Positions 38,882 to 47,440 of a stretch of DNA of 64,000 bases are shown here, piece after piece. The DNA is taken from assembly GCF_026339955.1 (NCBI RefSeq), contig NZ_JAPEPW010000001.1, positions 1-64,000 on the forward strand. Reading direction: 5' to 3'. Origin of the DNA: Streptomyces sp. NBC_01549 (lineage in GTDB: Bacteria; Actinomycetota; Actinomycetes; Streptomycetales; Streptomycetaceae). The notes below the pieces were generated by a model. That model saw nothing but the letters and a program-made list of their open reading frames with translations. It ran no database searches and was not told the origin of the DNA. Position 1 is the first letter of the stretch; every line of letters begins with the position of its first letter. The position numbers were made by a program, and so were the translations under genes.

Positions 38882-38901
38882 GGTTCACACATAAACTAGT
38901 T
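38882..38901. promoter_or_regulatory. Operator-like motif in marR promoter
   Basis: GGTTCACACATAAACTAGTT, with AACTAGTT a perfect palindrome at its end, 20 bp upstream of the marR start. It matches 16 of 20 positions with 40013-40032, upstream of the pirin gene. Confidence 0.55.
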
Positions 38902-39340
38902 AGTGATCTGGTGTTGGTTCCCACATAAGGCACACGGCACCTGGAATCAGACCGTGTGACCTCCGCCACCACTTCCCGGGCGGAGCGGCCTTCTCGTAGC
39001 GGGTGGCGGTGGAGCGAAATCCCCCAGCCGGCCGAAGCGGCGTTCCCGGCTGTCGCGTCGCCGACAGGTTCCCCCGGTCGGCGTACGGGGGCCGCCGGCA
39101 CGACGCACGACGGCCTCGGTCTGCCGCGGGACCCCGCGCCGCCCGAGGGGCACCCGCCTCGCGTTCTTCTTCACCATGGCATTCATCCGGGTACCGGGGG
39201 GCCGCACCGGACCTCGAGCCGCGCTCAAGACGGCATTCGGGCACGGGGCCCACGGTCATGGCCTGACAGCCCCACCCCTGGCGAAGCCGGGGACCACGGC
39301 TGCCCGCGGTACGCGCACGGCGTTCGGGTAGGTTCCCGGT
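38902..39340. other. Intergenic, about 440 bp, no gene seen
   Basis: Contains the divergent promoters of the marR and tetR genes; no convincing coding frame. Confidence 0.5.
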
Positions 39341-39925
39341 ATGAACGCCAACGCCGCCAGGGGCCCGTACGCCAAGGGAGTCGCCAGGCGTCGGCAGATC
39401 CTGGACGCGGCGCTCGACGCGTATGGCGAGAGCGACCGCCGGATTCCCTCACTGAGACAGATCGCGGACCGGGTCGGCCTCAGCGAGAAGGGGCTGACGC
39501 ACTACTTCGGCAGCCGCGACGAGTTGCTGGTCGCGGTCCTGGCGGCCAGAGACGCGGCCGGGGCCCTCGCCGGGAGTGCTCCGGAGGATTTCCTGGAGAC
39601 GGCAAGCCAGGTCATCACCCACAACATCAGGACACCCGGCCTGGTTCGGTTGTTCGTCGACATGGCGGCGGCCGCCGTCGACCCGGACCACGCGGCGCAT
39701 TCGTTCTTCGTCGAGCGCACGGCCCGTATGCAGGGGGGCCTGCAGCGGGTCCTCGCCGGGGCAACAGGGACCGAGCCCACGTCGCCGGGGAACGCGTGGA
39801 AGGCCAGTGTGCTCCTCGCCGCCGTGGACGGACTCCAGGCGCGGTGGCTGCTGGACCGGGACATCGACATGCTCGATCAGCTGCAGCGCCTCTATCACGC
39901 CCTGGTAGGGGCCGCCGACTCCTGA
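39341..39925 (+). CDS. TetR-family transcriptional regulator
   Basis: 194 residues. N-terminal TetR helix-turn-helix: RRRQILDAALDAYGE, IPSLRQIADRVGLSEKGLTH and YFGSRDELLVAVL. The ligand-binding half is all helical, ending WLLDRDIDMLDQLQRLYHA. The C-terminal type resembles regulators found next to glycosidase genes in actinobacteria, so control of the GH1/MFS operon is possible. It stands between the marR and pirin genes. Confidence 0.85.
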   Translation: MNANAARGPYAKGVARRRQILDAALDAYGESDRRIPSLRQIADRVGLSEKGLTHYFGSRDELLVAVLAARDAAGALAGSAPEDFLETASQVITHNIRTPGLVRLFVDMAAAAVDPDHAAHSFFVERTARMQGGLQRVLAGATGTEPTSPGNAWKASVLLAAVDGLQARWLLDRDIDMLDQLQRLYHALVGAADS

Positions 39926-40012
39926 GCCGACCACCCGGTGCGGGGTCCGTACGGCGAGGCCGGCCCCACGGCTTCCCCGTCCTGCCTGTCCCATGTCTCC
40001 TTTCGGACCGTT

Positions 40013-40032
40013 GGTTGACCCTTAAACTTGTT
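40013..40032. promoter_or_regulatory. Operator-like motif in pirin promoter
   Basis: GGTTGACCCTTAAACTTGTT, 57 bp upstream of the pirin start, matching 16 of 20 positions of the marR motif at 38882-38901. Likely the site through which the MarR protein controls the pirin gene. Confidence 0.5.
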
Positions 40033-40088
40033 CTGCGTACCGTCGGGTGACGCATCAATTCGATGGGTCGGACGGAAAGGAACCCATC

Positions 40089-40973
40089 ATGGACGCGCTG
40101 CAGGACGCCGTGGTACGGAGCATCGCCCGGATCGAGGAGAAGACACACTCCGGGCCGGACACACAGGTCGACGACAGATACGTGGTCTTCGCGCCGACAC
40201 GGCCGGACCTCACCGACCCGTTCCTCCTGCTGAGCGAGGACTGGTTCTCCTCGCCCGGCTTCGAGTGGCACCCGCACCGGGGCGTGGAGACCGTGACGCT
40301 CGTCGTCGACGGTGTCCTGGAACACGGCGACAACGCGGGCCATGTCGGTGCCCTCAGCGCGGGCGACGTGCAGTGGATGACCGCGGGGCGCGGAATCATC
40401 CACCGCGAACTCGCGTTTCGCAACGAACGGGCACACACCCTGCAGCTGTGGGTGAACCTGCCGGGCGAGATGAAAATGGTCGACACCCGCTACCAGGACG
40501 TGCTCGCCGCTCGACGGCCCGTCATCGAGGGGGAGGGCACCCGCGTCGACCTCGTCTCGGGCGAGGCCGGCGGTGTCCGAGGACCCGCACTGAACAACTG
40601 GCCGATCTCCGGCGCGGTGATCACGCTGGAGCCGAACCGGCGTCTGGACCATCTGCTTCCGGGCCGCGACCGCGCGTTCCTCCATGTGCTGTCCGGTACG
40701 GTGACCATCGCCGGACGATCCGTCCGTGCCGGGCAGACCGCTTGGTCCGATCCCCTCCCCCACGCGCCCGCCTCGACGATCAGGCTGGAAACGGGTGACG
40801 GGGGCGAACACAGCGTGGTCATGGTCTACAGCGGAGAACCGATCGGCCAGTCCGTCGTGATGGGTGGGCCCTTCGTCATGAACAGCAGGGCCGAGATCGA
40901 GCAGGCCTTCCGCGACTTTCACCGCGGCGACTTCGGCCGAATTCCCCACCAGGCCCGCCTGCAGTACCGCTGA
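40089..40973 (+). CDS. Pirin-family protein
   Basis: 294 residues from ATG 40089 with AAGGAA upstream. N-terminal cupin with the pirin metal-site pattern: FEWHPHRGVETVTLVVDGVL and HGDNAGHVGALSAGDVQWMT, then GRGIIHRE. The C-terminal cupin (HVLSGTVTIAGRSVRAGQTA) is followed by a pirin tail (GGPFVMNSRAEIEQAFRDFH). Bacterial pirins act as quercetinase-like dioxygenases or redox/metabolic modulators; which applies here cannot be read. MarR control is suggested by the shared promoter motif. Confidence 0.9.
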   Translation: MDALQDAVVRSIARIEEKTHSGPDTQVDDRYVVFAPTRPDLTDPFLLLSEDWFSSPGFEWHPHRGVETVTLVVDGVLEHGDNAGHVGALSAGDVQWMTAGRGIIHRELAFRNERAHTLQLWVNLPGEMKMVDTRYQDVLAARRPVIEGEGTRVDLVSGEAGGVRGPALNNWPISGAVITLEPNRRLDHLLPGRDRAFLHVLSGTVTIAGRSVRAGQTAWSDPLPHAPASTIRLETGDGGEHSVVMVYSGEPIGQSVVMGGPFVMNSRAEIEQAFRDFHRGDFGRIPHQARLQYR

Positions 40974-41325
40974 CCCCAGGACGGGCCACGTTCCGGGGCG
41001 TCGCCGGCCGGCGAACAGAGGTAGGGGAACACTCGACCGCCGCGGTCCGGCGGGTCGTCGGCCTGCAACGCCGGATGAGCTTGCCGGACCGGCCAGTGGG
41101 ACGGTCGAGGTGCCTCTGCCGTCGCCCGGTCAGCACCTCGCCCCACCGCGCTCGCGCGTCAGCTTGTACCGCACGGTGCTGGTGGAGGGGTGGCGTGGTG
41201 ACCTGATGGGTTCCCTCAACCGCGATCCTCCCGTCGCGCGGTGGCCGATCCCGCGGACGCCGGCCGGTCAGCCGCCGCACGCTGTCGCGGCCTGACCAAC
41301 AGCAGCCCTCGTCGGATCTGTGCCC
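40974..41325. other. Intergenic between convergent genes, nothing recognised
   Basis: About 350 bp, no credible coding frame. Confidence 0.5.
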
Positions 41326-42746
41326 CTAGCGGATCGAGCCGATCCGACCGGGCCCGAGCGGCAGTTCAAGGGTGAACACGGCGCCGCGGCCCCGGCGGGC
41401 GGTTACGGTGAGCGTGCCACCGTGCTGCCGGGCCAGGTCCCGGGCGATGGCCAGGCCGAGGCCGGTTCCGCCGTCGTCGCGGCTGCGGGCGTCGTCGAGC
41501 CGTACGAACCGCTCGAAGATCCGCTCGCGCTGGTCCTCGGGCACGCCGTCGCCGTCGTCGGCGACCTCCAGTACCGCCCTGCCGTCACCGGTGGCCCGTA
41601 CGGACACGACCACCTCGGTCGCGGCGTGCCGCTGGGCATTGGCGATCAGGTTCGCCAGTATGCGGGCCAGTTGCCGCTCAGAACCGGTGACTTCGGCATC
41701 GGCCAGCGGGCCGGTACGCACCGGCACCCGGCCGCCGTCGCCCGTCGGACGGGCCAGGGCCACCTGCTTACGGGCCAGTTCCCCCAGATCCACCCGGGCC
41801 TGGGCCGGCGGACGCTCACCGGCGTCCAGGCGGGCCAGCAGCAGCAGGTCGGTGGCCAGTTGCTGAAGCCGTGCCACGTCCTTGACCGCGCCGGAAAGGT
41901 CCAGCAGCACAGGGTGCGCGGCGCCGACTTCGAGCTGGGTGCGCAGCGAGGCGATGGGGTTGCGCAGTTCGTGGGAGGCGTCGGCGACGAACCGGTGCTG
42001 CTGTTCCAGGGACGTCTCCAGCGCGGCGAGGGTCTGGTTGGTGGTCCGTGCCAGGTGGCCGATCGCGTCCCGCGCAGCCGGTTCCGGGACGCGCCGCGAG
42101 AGATCGGAACTGCTCATGATGGCCGACAGTTCGTGGCGGATGCGCTCCACGGGCCGCAGCGCCCGCTCGGTGACCCGCCAGGTCACCGCCGCCACCACCG
42201 CCAGGAGCAGCGCGCCGCCGATCAGCATCGCCTCGAGTGCCGCGGCGAGCGCGCTGCGCTCGGTGATGCCCGAGACGGCCTCGTACACCATGGCGGGTGT
42301 GCCGTTCACCTTGGTGGGCGCCTTGGCGGCCTCAGGACCCAAGGCCAGCACGGTGGCTCGCGGTCGGGCGGCGTCGGGCGCAAGCTCGTAACCGGCGCCG
42401 GCGGCTGCGCTGTTCGTGGGCGACGCCGTTGCGGCGGCGGGCACGTCCACGACGAGCGGCGCGGATCCGGCCGTCGCGTCCGCGTTGCGGGCGAGCACCC
42501 GGCCCCGCAGGTCCACGACCACCACCCCCACCGGCTGTCCCCGGACGACGTCGTCCGGGGACGCCCCGCCGCGATCACCGCGGCGAGCTGCCGCGCGTCG
42601 GTGGTGGCCTGCGAGGTGGCCGTCTCGCGCAGGTCGGCGCGCAGCACCCACAGCAGGGCCAGGCAGGCGACCGCCAGGGCCGTCGCCACCACAGCGGTCG
42701 CTGCCACCGCGGCGCGCACCGGCACGGACCACAGCGCGCTACGCAC
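41326..42746 (-). pseudogene. Sensor histidine kinase, frameshifted near its N-terminus
   Basis: Starts at GTG 42746, overlapping the response-regulator stop by 8 bp, with VRSALWSVPVRAAVAAT and a first membrane segment. The frame breaks at a C-run near 42564-42567 (one base appears missing from the G-run of the coding strand) and continues in another frame: VGVVVVDLRGRVLARN (sensor part), a second membrane segment (AMLIGGALLLAVVAAVTW) and HAMP (VERIRHELSAIM). The H-box is FVADASHELRNPIASL, the N-box LARILANLIANAQRHA, and the G-boxes DDGDGVP and GTGLGLAI. All catalytic parts are intact, so this is either a recent mutation or a sequencing error. About 470 residues if repaired. Confidence 0.8.
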
Positions 42747-43401
42747 CGGCCGCCAGCCGGTATCCGGCCCCGCGCACGGTCTCGATCACTTCAGCCCCCA
42801 GCTTCCGGCGTAACGCGCTCACATATACCTCGACGATGTTCGGGGCGCCGTCGTAGGCCATATCCCACACGTGGTCGATGAGTTCGCGCTTCGAGACCAC
42901 CTCGCCGACCCTCAGCAGGAGGTATTCCAGCAGGGCGAACTCCTTGGCCGTGACGGCGACCGGCTCCCCGGCGCGCAGCACCCGCCGCGCTCCCCGGTCC
43001 ACGGCCAGTTCGCCGACCCGGACCACCGGAGCCGCCTCGCGTCCCCGGCGCCGCAGGAGAGCCCTGATCCGCGCGAGCAGCACCACATAGGAGAACGGCT
43101 TGGTCAGGTAGTCGTCCGCCCCGGTGTCCAGCCCCTCGGCCTCGTCGTACTCACCGTCCTTGGCCGTGAGCATCATGATCGGCACGTTGTTGCCCGCCGC
43201 ACGCAGGGCGGCGCACACGTGGTAGCCGTTCATCCCCGGCAGGTTGACATCCAGGACGACCAGGTCGTACGAGCCCTCCCCCGCCAGGTGCAGGCCTTCG
43301 CGGCCGTCGTACGACACATCGACGGCGAAGCCCTCGGCCCGCAGGCCCAGGGCCAGCGACACCGCGAGACGCCTCTCGTCCTCCACCACCAGCAACCGCA
43401 T
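42739..43401 (-). CDS. OmpR-family response regulator
   Basis: 220 residues from ATG 43401 (MRLLVVEDERRLAVSLALGL); eight further in-frame codons upstream are unlikely. Receiver with the acidic pair (VEDE), phosphoacceptor Asp in LVVLDVNLPGMNGYHV, and Lys in DYLTKPFSYVVL. Winged-helix C-terminus: EFALLEYLLLRVGEVVSKRE, HVWDMAYDGAPNIVEVYVSA and LRRKLGAEVIETVRGAGYRL. It is co-transcribed with the kinase gene downstream. The divergent secreted-peptide gene and the CTTCAG repeats between them suggest direct control of that gene and of itself. Confidence 0.92.
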   Translation of the reverse strand: MRLLVVEDERRLAVSLALGLRAEGFAVDVSYDGREGLHLAGEGSYDLVVLDVNLPGMNGYHVCAALRAAGNNVPIMMLTAKDGEYDEAEGLDTGADDYLTKPFSYVVLLARIRALLRRRGREAAPVVRVGELAVDRGARRVLRAGEPVAVTAKEFALLEYLLLRVGEVVSKRELIDHVWDMAYDGAPNIVEVYVSALRRKLGAEVIETVRGAGYRLAAGA

Positions 43402-43422
43402 GCGCCGCAGTATCCCGGACGT

Positions 43423-43462
43423 CACCTGAAGAAGACTTCAGGTGACTTCAGCTTGCCTTCAG
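43423..43462. promoter_or_regulatory. CTTCAG direct repeats and palindrome between divergent promoters
   Basis: CTTCAG occurs at 43436-43441, 43446-43451 and 43457-43462 (10 and 11 bp spacing, about one helix turn). This is typical for tandem binding of an OmpR-type regulator. The first copy is also the right arm of a perfect inverted repeat, CACCTGAAG and CTTCAGGTG around AAGA (43423-43444). It lies 22 bp from the regulator start and 60 bp from the secreted-peptide start. Confidence 0.65.
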
Positions 43463-43521
43463 CAACGGTGGGCCACAGTTTTCCCCGTCAGCACAACCGA
43501 CACTCCGGAAAAGAGAATCCC

Positions 43522-43863
43522 ATGCGAAACAAGGTCATGATCTACGCGGCCACCGGCCTGGCCTCCATCGCGGCCGCGGCCACGATCGGCCTCACCTCCG
43601 CGTCCGCCAGCCCCGTCCCCGCCCACGCTCCGGCGAAGGTCACGGGGTCCTCTGTCATCAGCGTTCCCGGCGGCCTGAAGACCGCGAACCCCGACAAGCC
43701 GGGCGTCGCTGCGGGGTGTGCCGACGAGGCTCCGGCCGTCCCTCAGGGGAGCGTCACGGGGTCCTCTGTCATCAGCGTTCCCGGCGGCCTGAAGACCGCG
43801 AACCCCGACAAGCCGGGCGTGGCAGCGGGGTGTGACGACGAGGCTCCGGGAAACGCGAAGTAG
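43522..43863 (+). CDS. Small secreted protein with two 38-residue repeats
   Basis: 113 residues from ATG 43522. Signal peptide (MRNKVMIYAATGLASIAAAA, then TIGLTSASASPVPA). The mature part is two near-identical repeats: VTGSSVISVPGGLKTANPDK followed by PGVAAGC and an acidic DEAP, one Cys each. The DNA repeats (43639-43735, 43753-43849) differ at only a few bases, so the duplication is recent. It is divergent from a two-component system with OmpR-type sites between them, so it is probably a regulated output or signal. I do not recognise the family. Confidence 0.8.
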   Translation: MRNKVMIYAATGLASIAAAATIGLTSASASPVPAHAPAKVTGSSVISVPGGLKTANPDKPGVAAGCADEAPAVPQGSVTGSSVISVPGGLKTANPDKPGVAAGCDDEAPGNAK

Positions 43864-44201
43864 AAGCCGGTAGCTTCGCCGGCTCGACCCCGGACCGCGC
43901 CGACGTCGTGCGCCGCACCGGGACAGAGGGCAACAGCGAGCCCGCGAAGACCGCACACCCCGCGCCGGGAATGACCTGATCCGTCCCGGCCGGCGTCACC
44001 GTGCACGCCGAGTGGGAACCGCACGGAAGCACTCTCGTTCCTGCGCCGGGGACCCGCCGCCAAGCAGTCGCGGCTTCCCGGCGCAGGACATGGGGGCGCG
44101 GGCCCTCGGGCAGAGCCTTCGAGCGGCACGGCCCGGGCGGCCACGCCAGGGGTGCCGCTGGAAGAAGTCCCCCTGACGTTCCATGCGAAGCACCGTCTCT
44201 C

Positions 44202-44230
44202 TTGACATGTCCTGAACATCGCTCTAACTT
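44202..44230 (+). promoter_or_regulatory. Housekeeping-type promoter of the GH26 gene
   Basis: TTGACA (44202-44207) and TAACTT (44225-44230) with a 17-bp spacer, about 70 bp upstream of the TTG start. Confidence 0.6.
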
Positions 44231-44260
44231 CCAGGCGTCGATCCCCCACTCACCGCTCAC

Positions 44261-44272
44261 GACATCGATGTC
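44261..44272. promoter_or_regulatory. Palindrome GACATCGATGTC, probable sugar-regulator operator
   Basis: A perfect 12-bp palindrome with a central CG, the form used by LacI-type repressors, about 31 bp after the putative -10 and 30 bp before the start codon. Confidence 0.55.
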
Positions 44273-44301
44273 ATGCGCCCCCCACGAGAGGGGTCTTCCC
44301 C

Positions 44302-45759
44302 TTGAGGTCGAAGATCTTCACGCGCAAGCACCTGGTCGCACTCACGGTCCTCCCCCTGGCAGCCGCCGGCTGGCTGGCCGCCCCTCCCTCCCGGGCCGCC
44401 GTCGCCCCCGCGCCGTCCGCCGCGGCCGGCCCGTCCACGCCCCAGGCGGTGGTCGACTACCTGCGGCAGATCAGCGGCAACCACGTGGTCAGCGGCGTCC
44501 ACAACAAGGAGCCGCTCAGCAACCCGTCGCAGTACACCGCCCAGGCGCACTCCCTCACCGGCAAGTGGCCGGGCCTGTGGGGCGGCGAACTGGGCTTCCG
44601 CGCGGACGACGTGGCCGACCGGCAGACCCTGGTCGACCAGGCGGAGACCGAATGGGACAACGGCTCTCTGGTGAGCCTCACCTGGCACATGTGCCGCCCG
44701 GACGTGTCGAGCTGCGAGTTCGACGGAGGCATTGACGGCAGCCGGCTGTCGGACGCCGAGTGGCAGCAGCTGATCACCGACGGGACGCCGCTCAACACCG
44801 CCTACAAGAACAAGCTGGAGGGAGCGGTGCCCTACCTCCAGCAGCTCAAGGACGCCGGGATCCCGGTGCTCTTCCGGCCGCTGCACGAAATGAACGAGGG
44901 CTGGGCCTGGTGGGGCGGCCGCTCAGGCGCCAACGGCAGCGCCCGGCTGTTCCGGATCACCCACGACTATCTGACGTCGCGGGGCCTGAACAACATCGTC
45001 TGGGTCTGGAACGTCAAGGACACCGACGCCAACAACGGCTCCGCGGGCGTGTCCGGCTTCTACCCGGGTGACGACTACGTCGACGTCGCGAGCCTCGACC
45101 CGTGGAACAAGGGCTACCCGACGAGCGACTGGTACCAGGCCCTGGTCGACGTCTCCCACGGCAAGCCCATCTCGCTGGCCGAGGTCGGCACCGTCCCCAC
45201 CCCGTCCCAGCTCGCCGCGCAGCCGCGCTGGGCCTGGTTCATGATCTGGGCCGACTACCTGACCTCCGCCAACTCCGCCTCCGGGCTCCAGACCGCCTTC
45301 AACAGCGCGCGGGTCCTGAACCAGGGCCAGGTCACCCTCCCCGGCGGGGGCGGCCCCACGACGCCGCCGACGGGCCGTACCGGACCGGTCACCGGGGTGG
45401 GCGGCAAGTGCGTGGACGTCGCCGGCTCGGTCACCGCCAACGGCACGGCGGTGCAGCTCTACGACTGCAACGGCACTGCCGCGCAGAAGTGGACGGTGGG
45501 CACGGACGGGACCCTGCGGGCGCTGGGCAAGTGCCTGGACGTGACCGGCCAGGGCACCGCCAACGGCACCAAGCTCCAACTGTGGGACTGCAACGGCTCC
45601 GGCGCCCAGCAGTGGACCGCCGAGTCCGACGGCCATCTCAGGAATCCCCAGTCCGGTCGCTACCTCGACGCCCCCGGCGGCAGCACCGCCAACGCCAACC
45701 GTCTCCAGATCTGGGACCGCAACACCAACGCCTGGCAAGTCTGGCACCTCCCCGCCTGA
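44302..45759 (+). CDS. Secreted GH26 beta-mannanase with C-terminal ricin-type lectin domain
   Basis: 485 residues, TTG start with GAGGGG upstream. Signal peptide 1-33 (HLVALTVLPLAAAGWLAAPP). GH26 catalytic domain about 45-345: acid/base Glu196 in PLHEMNEGWAWWGG and nucleophile Glu294 in ISLAEVGT. After a Pro/Thr linker, residues about 365-485 form a ricin B-type trefoil with three QxW-like repeats (AAQKWTV, GAQQWTA, AWQVWHL). It should cleave beta-1,4-mannan outside the cell while the lectin domain holds the polysaccharide. The mannonate dehydratase, GH5-like enzyme and ABC importer nearby fit a mannan pathway. Confidence 0.9.
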   Translation: MRSKIFTRKHLVALTVLPLAAAGWLAAPPSRAAVAPAPSAAAGPSTPQAVVDYLRQISGNHVVSGVHNKEPLSNPSQYTAQAHSLTGKWPGLWGGELGFRADDVADRQTLVDQAETEWDNGSLVSLTWHMCRPDVSSCEFDGGIDGSRLSDAEWQQLITDGTPLNTAYKNKLEGAVPYLQQLKDAGIPVLFRPLHEMNEGWAWWGGRSGANGSARLFRITHDYLTSRGLNNIVWVWNVKDTDANNGSAGVSGFYPGDDYVDVASLDPWNKGYPTSDWYQALVDVSHGKPISLAEVGTVPTPSQLAAQPRWAWFMIWADYLTSANSASGLQTAFNSARVLNQGQVTLPGGGGPTTPPTGRTGPVTGVGGKCVDVAGSVTANGTAVQLYDCNGTAAQKWTVGTDGTLRALGKCLDVTGQGTANGTKLQLWDCNGSGAQQWTAESDGHLRNPQSGRYLDAPGGSTANANRLQIWDRNTNAWQVWHLPA

Positions 45760-45849
45760 CAGCCGGACCGTTCCCTCGGGGCCGTCGGAGCACGCCGCTC
45801 GGACGGCCCCGAGCCACGGCGCGCGGGGCCGGCACTCCCGTTGCCACCG

Positions 45850-46121
45850 GGCGTCCGCCGGCTGTCCTCGACAACGACCTGACGGCCGTCACGGCGCTGG
45901 GCGTCGCCTCGGAGTTCGGCCTGTCCGTGCCGCGGGACCTGTCGCTTCTCGCCTGGGACGACTCCCAGCTCCGCCGGGTGACCCGGCCCACGCTGCCGGC
46001 GATGCAGCACGACGTGTTCTCCTTCGCCGCGGACGTCACCGGAACACCGTTCGACGTCATGGTGCGCCGGGAGGCTGTTCCGCACACCGCGCGGGTGCCC
46101 AGCCTGGTGCCGCGCGGCTGA
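45850..46121 (+). pseudogene. LacI-family regulator, C-terminal relic
   Basis: About 90 codons read PPAVLDNDLTAVTALGVASE, FGLSVPRDLSLLAWDDSQLR and PTLPAMQHDVFSFAADV up to a stop at 46121, the end of a periplasmic-binding-like LacI effector domain. The HTH and most of the domain are absent and the opening residues are foreign. A former local sugar regulator, now dead. Confidence 0.75.
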
Positions 46122-46167
46122 ACCGCACCCCCGCCGCGCGGCTGGGCACGCGGGCCTGGGGCCCGTC

Positions 46168-47409
46168 TCACCAGTCGTGCACCGTCCCGTCCGCCAGACG
46201 GTTCACCGGCAGGTAGGCGCGCCGGTAGGGGAAGCGCGCCGCCGCCGCGTCGTCCAACTCGACGCCGAGACCGGGGGCCTCGCCCGGGTGCAGCAGGCCG
46301 TCGGTGAAGCGGTAGGAGGTGCGGAAGACCTCCAGTGTCTCGGGCGCGTGCCGCATGTACTCCTGGATGCCGAAGTTGTGCATGGCCAGGTCGAGGTGGA
46401 GGGCGGCCGCCATGCCCACCGGCGAGATGTCGGTGGGGCCGTGCATGCCGGACCTGATGCCGAACACCGCGGCCATGTCGAGCAGTTTGCGCACCGCCGT
46501 GATGCCGCCGGTGTGGGTCACCGCGGAGCGGACGTAGTCGATCAGCCGCTCCTGGAGCAGCGTGGTGTAGTCATGGACGGAGTTGAAGACCTCCCCGATG
46601 GCCAGCGGGGTGGTGGTGTGCTCTCGGATCAGCCGCAGGGCACCCTGGTCCTCGGCCGGGGTGGCGTCCTCCAGCCAGAACAGGTCGTAGGGTTCGAGAT
46701 CCTTGCCGAGCCGGGCCGCCTGGATGGGCGTCATGCGGTGGTGGCCGTCGTGCAGCAGCGGCAGCTCGGGCCCGAAGGTGTGCCGTACGGCCTCGAAGAC
46801 CGTGGGCATGTGGCGCAGGTAGGCGCGGGTGTCCCAGGTCTCCTCGGTGGGCCGGGCCCGGTTGCGGCCGGCGCGGCGGGCCGGCTCGTAGTCGTAGCGC
46901 TCCCCTTCACCGGCGGCGGAGGCGGCGACGCCGTAGACGGAGTCGAGGCCGGGGATGCCGCTCTGGACGCGCACCGCGCGGAAACCGGCCGCCAGGTGTT
47001 CGCGGACCGAGTCGAGCAGTTCTGGGATGTCCCGGCCGGAGGCGTGTCCGTAGGCCAGGGCGCCGGCGCGGCAGGGTCCGCCGAGCAGCTGGTGTACGGG
47101 CAGACCGGCGGCCTTGCCCTTGATGTCCCACAGGGCGATGTCCACGGCCGCGATCGCCGCCATCGTGACCGGGCCGCGCCGCCAGTAGGCGCCCCGGTAC
47201 AGGTACTGCCAGGTGTCCTCGATCGCGTGCGCGTCCCGTCCGATCAGCAGCGGTGCGACGTGTTCGCGCAGGTAGGCCTCGACGGCGAGTTCCCGGCCGT
47301 TGAGGGTGGCGTCGCCGAGGCCGGTGAGTCCGTCCTCGGTGGTGATGCGCAGGGTGACGAAGTTGCGGCCGGGGCTGGTGACGACGACATCGGCGGCGGT
47401 GATCTTCAT
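46168..47409 (-). CDS. D-mannonate dehydratase, enolase superfamily (ManD/RspA-like)
   Basis: 413 residues. N-terminal capping domain ([20 protein letters not shown]) and enolase-type barrel. Metal-site acids in [23 protein letters not shown] and LAIGEVFNS, then [20 protein letters not shown]. The 'WLED' and HGP patterns fit ManD, which dehydrates D-mannonate to 2-keto-3-deoxygluconate; some relatives act on D-gluconate or are very slow. Cytoplasmic. The GH5-like gene upstream is on the same strand 31 bp away, so the two form an operon. Confidence 0.85.
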   Translation of the reverse strand: MKITAADVVVTSPGRNFVTLRITTEDGLTGLGDATLNGRELAVEAYLREHVAPLLIGRDAHAIEDTWQYLYRGAYWRRGPVTMAAIAAVDIALWDIKGKAAGLPVHQLLGGPCRAGALAYGHASGRDIPELLDSVREHLAAGFRAVRVQSGIPGLDSVYGVAASAAGEGERYDYEPARRAGRNRARPTEETWDTRAYLRHMPTVFEAVRHTFGPELPLLHDGHHRMTPIQAARLGKDLEPYDLFWLEDATPAEDQGALRLIREHTTTPLAIGEVFNSVHDYTTLLQERLIDYVRSAVTHTGGITAVRKLLDMAAVFGIRSGMHGPTDISPVGMAAALHLDLAMHNFGIQEYMRHAPETLEVFRTSYRFTDGLLHPGEAPGLGVELDDAAAARFPYRRAYLPVNRLADGTVHDW

Positions 47410-47440
47410 GGCGTCCTCCCGTCGGTCAGGGGTACGGGGC

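Larger units (their letters stand above)
43864..44301. other. Intergenic, about 440 bp; mannanase promoter at right end
   Basis: No credible gene. The last 100 bp carry a promoter (44202-44230) and a palindromic operator (44261-44272). Confidence 0.6.

Noticed and set aside
41326..42732. Kinase start within the shifted frame (reading VRAGARRGGSDRCGG)
   Set aside because: Not kinase-like; the true N-terminus is in another frame at 42746, coupled to the regulator stop.
42871..43521. Upstream plus-strand extension of the secreted peptide
   Set aside because: Antisense to the response regulator; the signal peptide and start at 43522 are clear.
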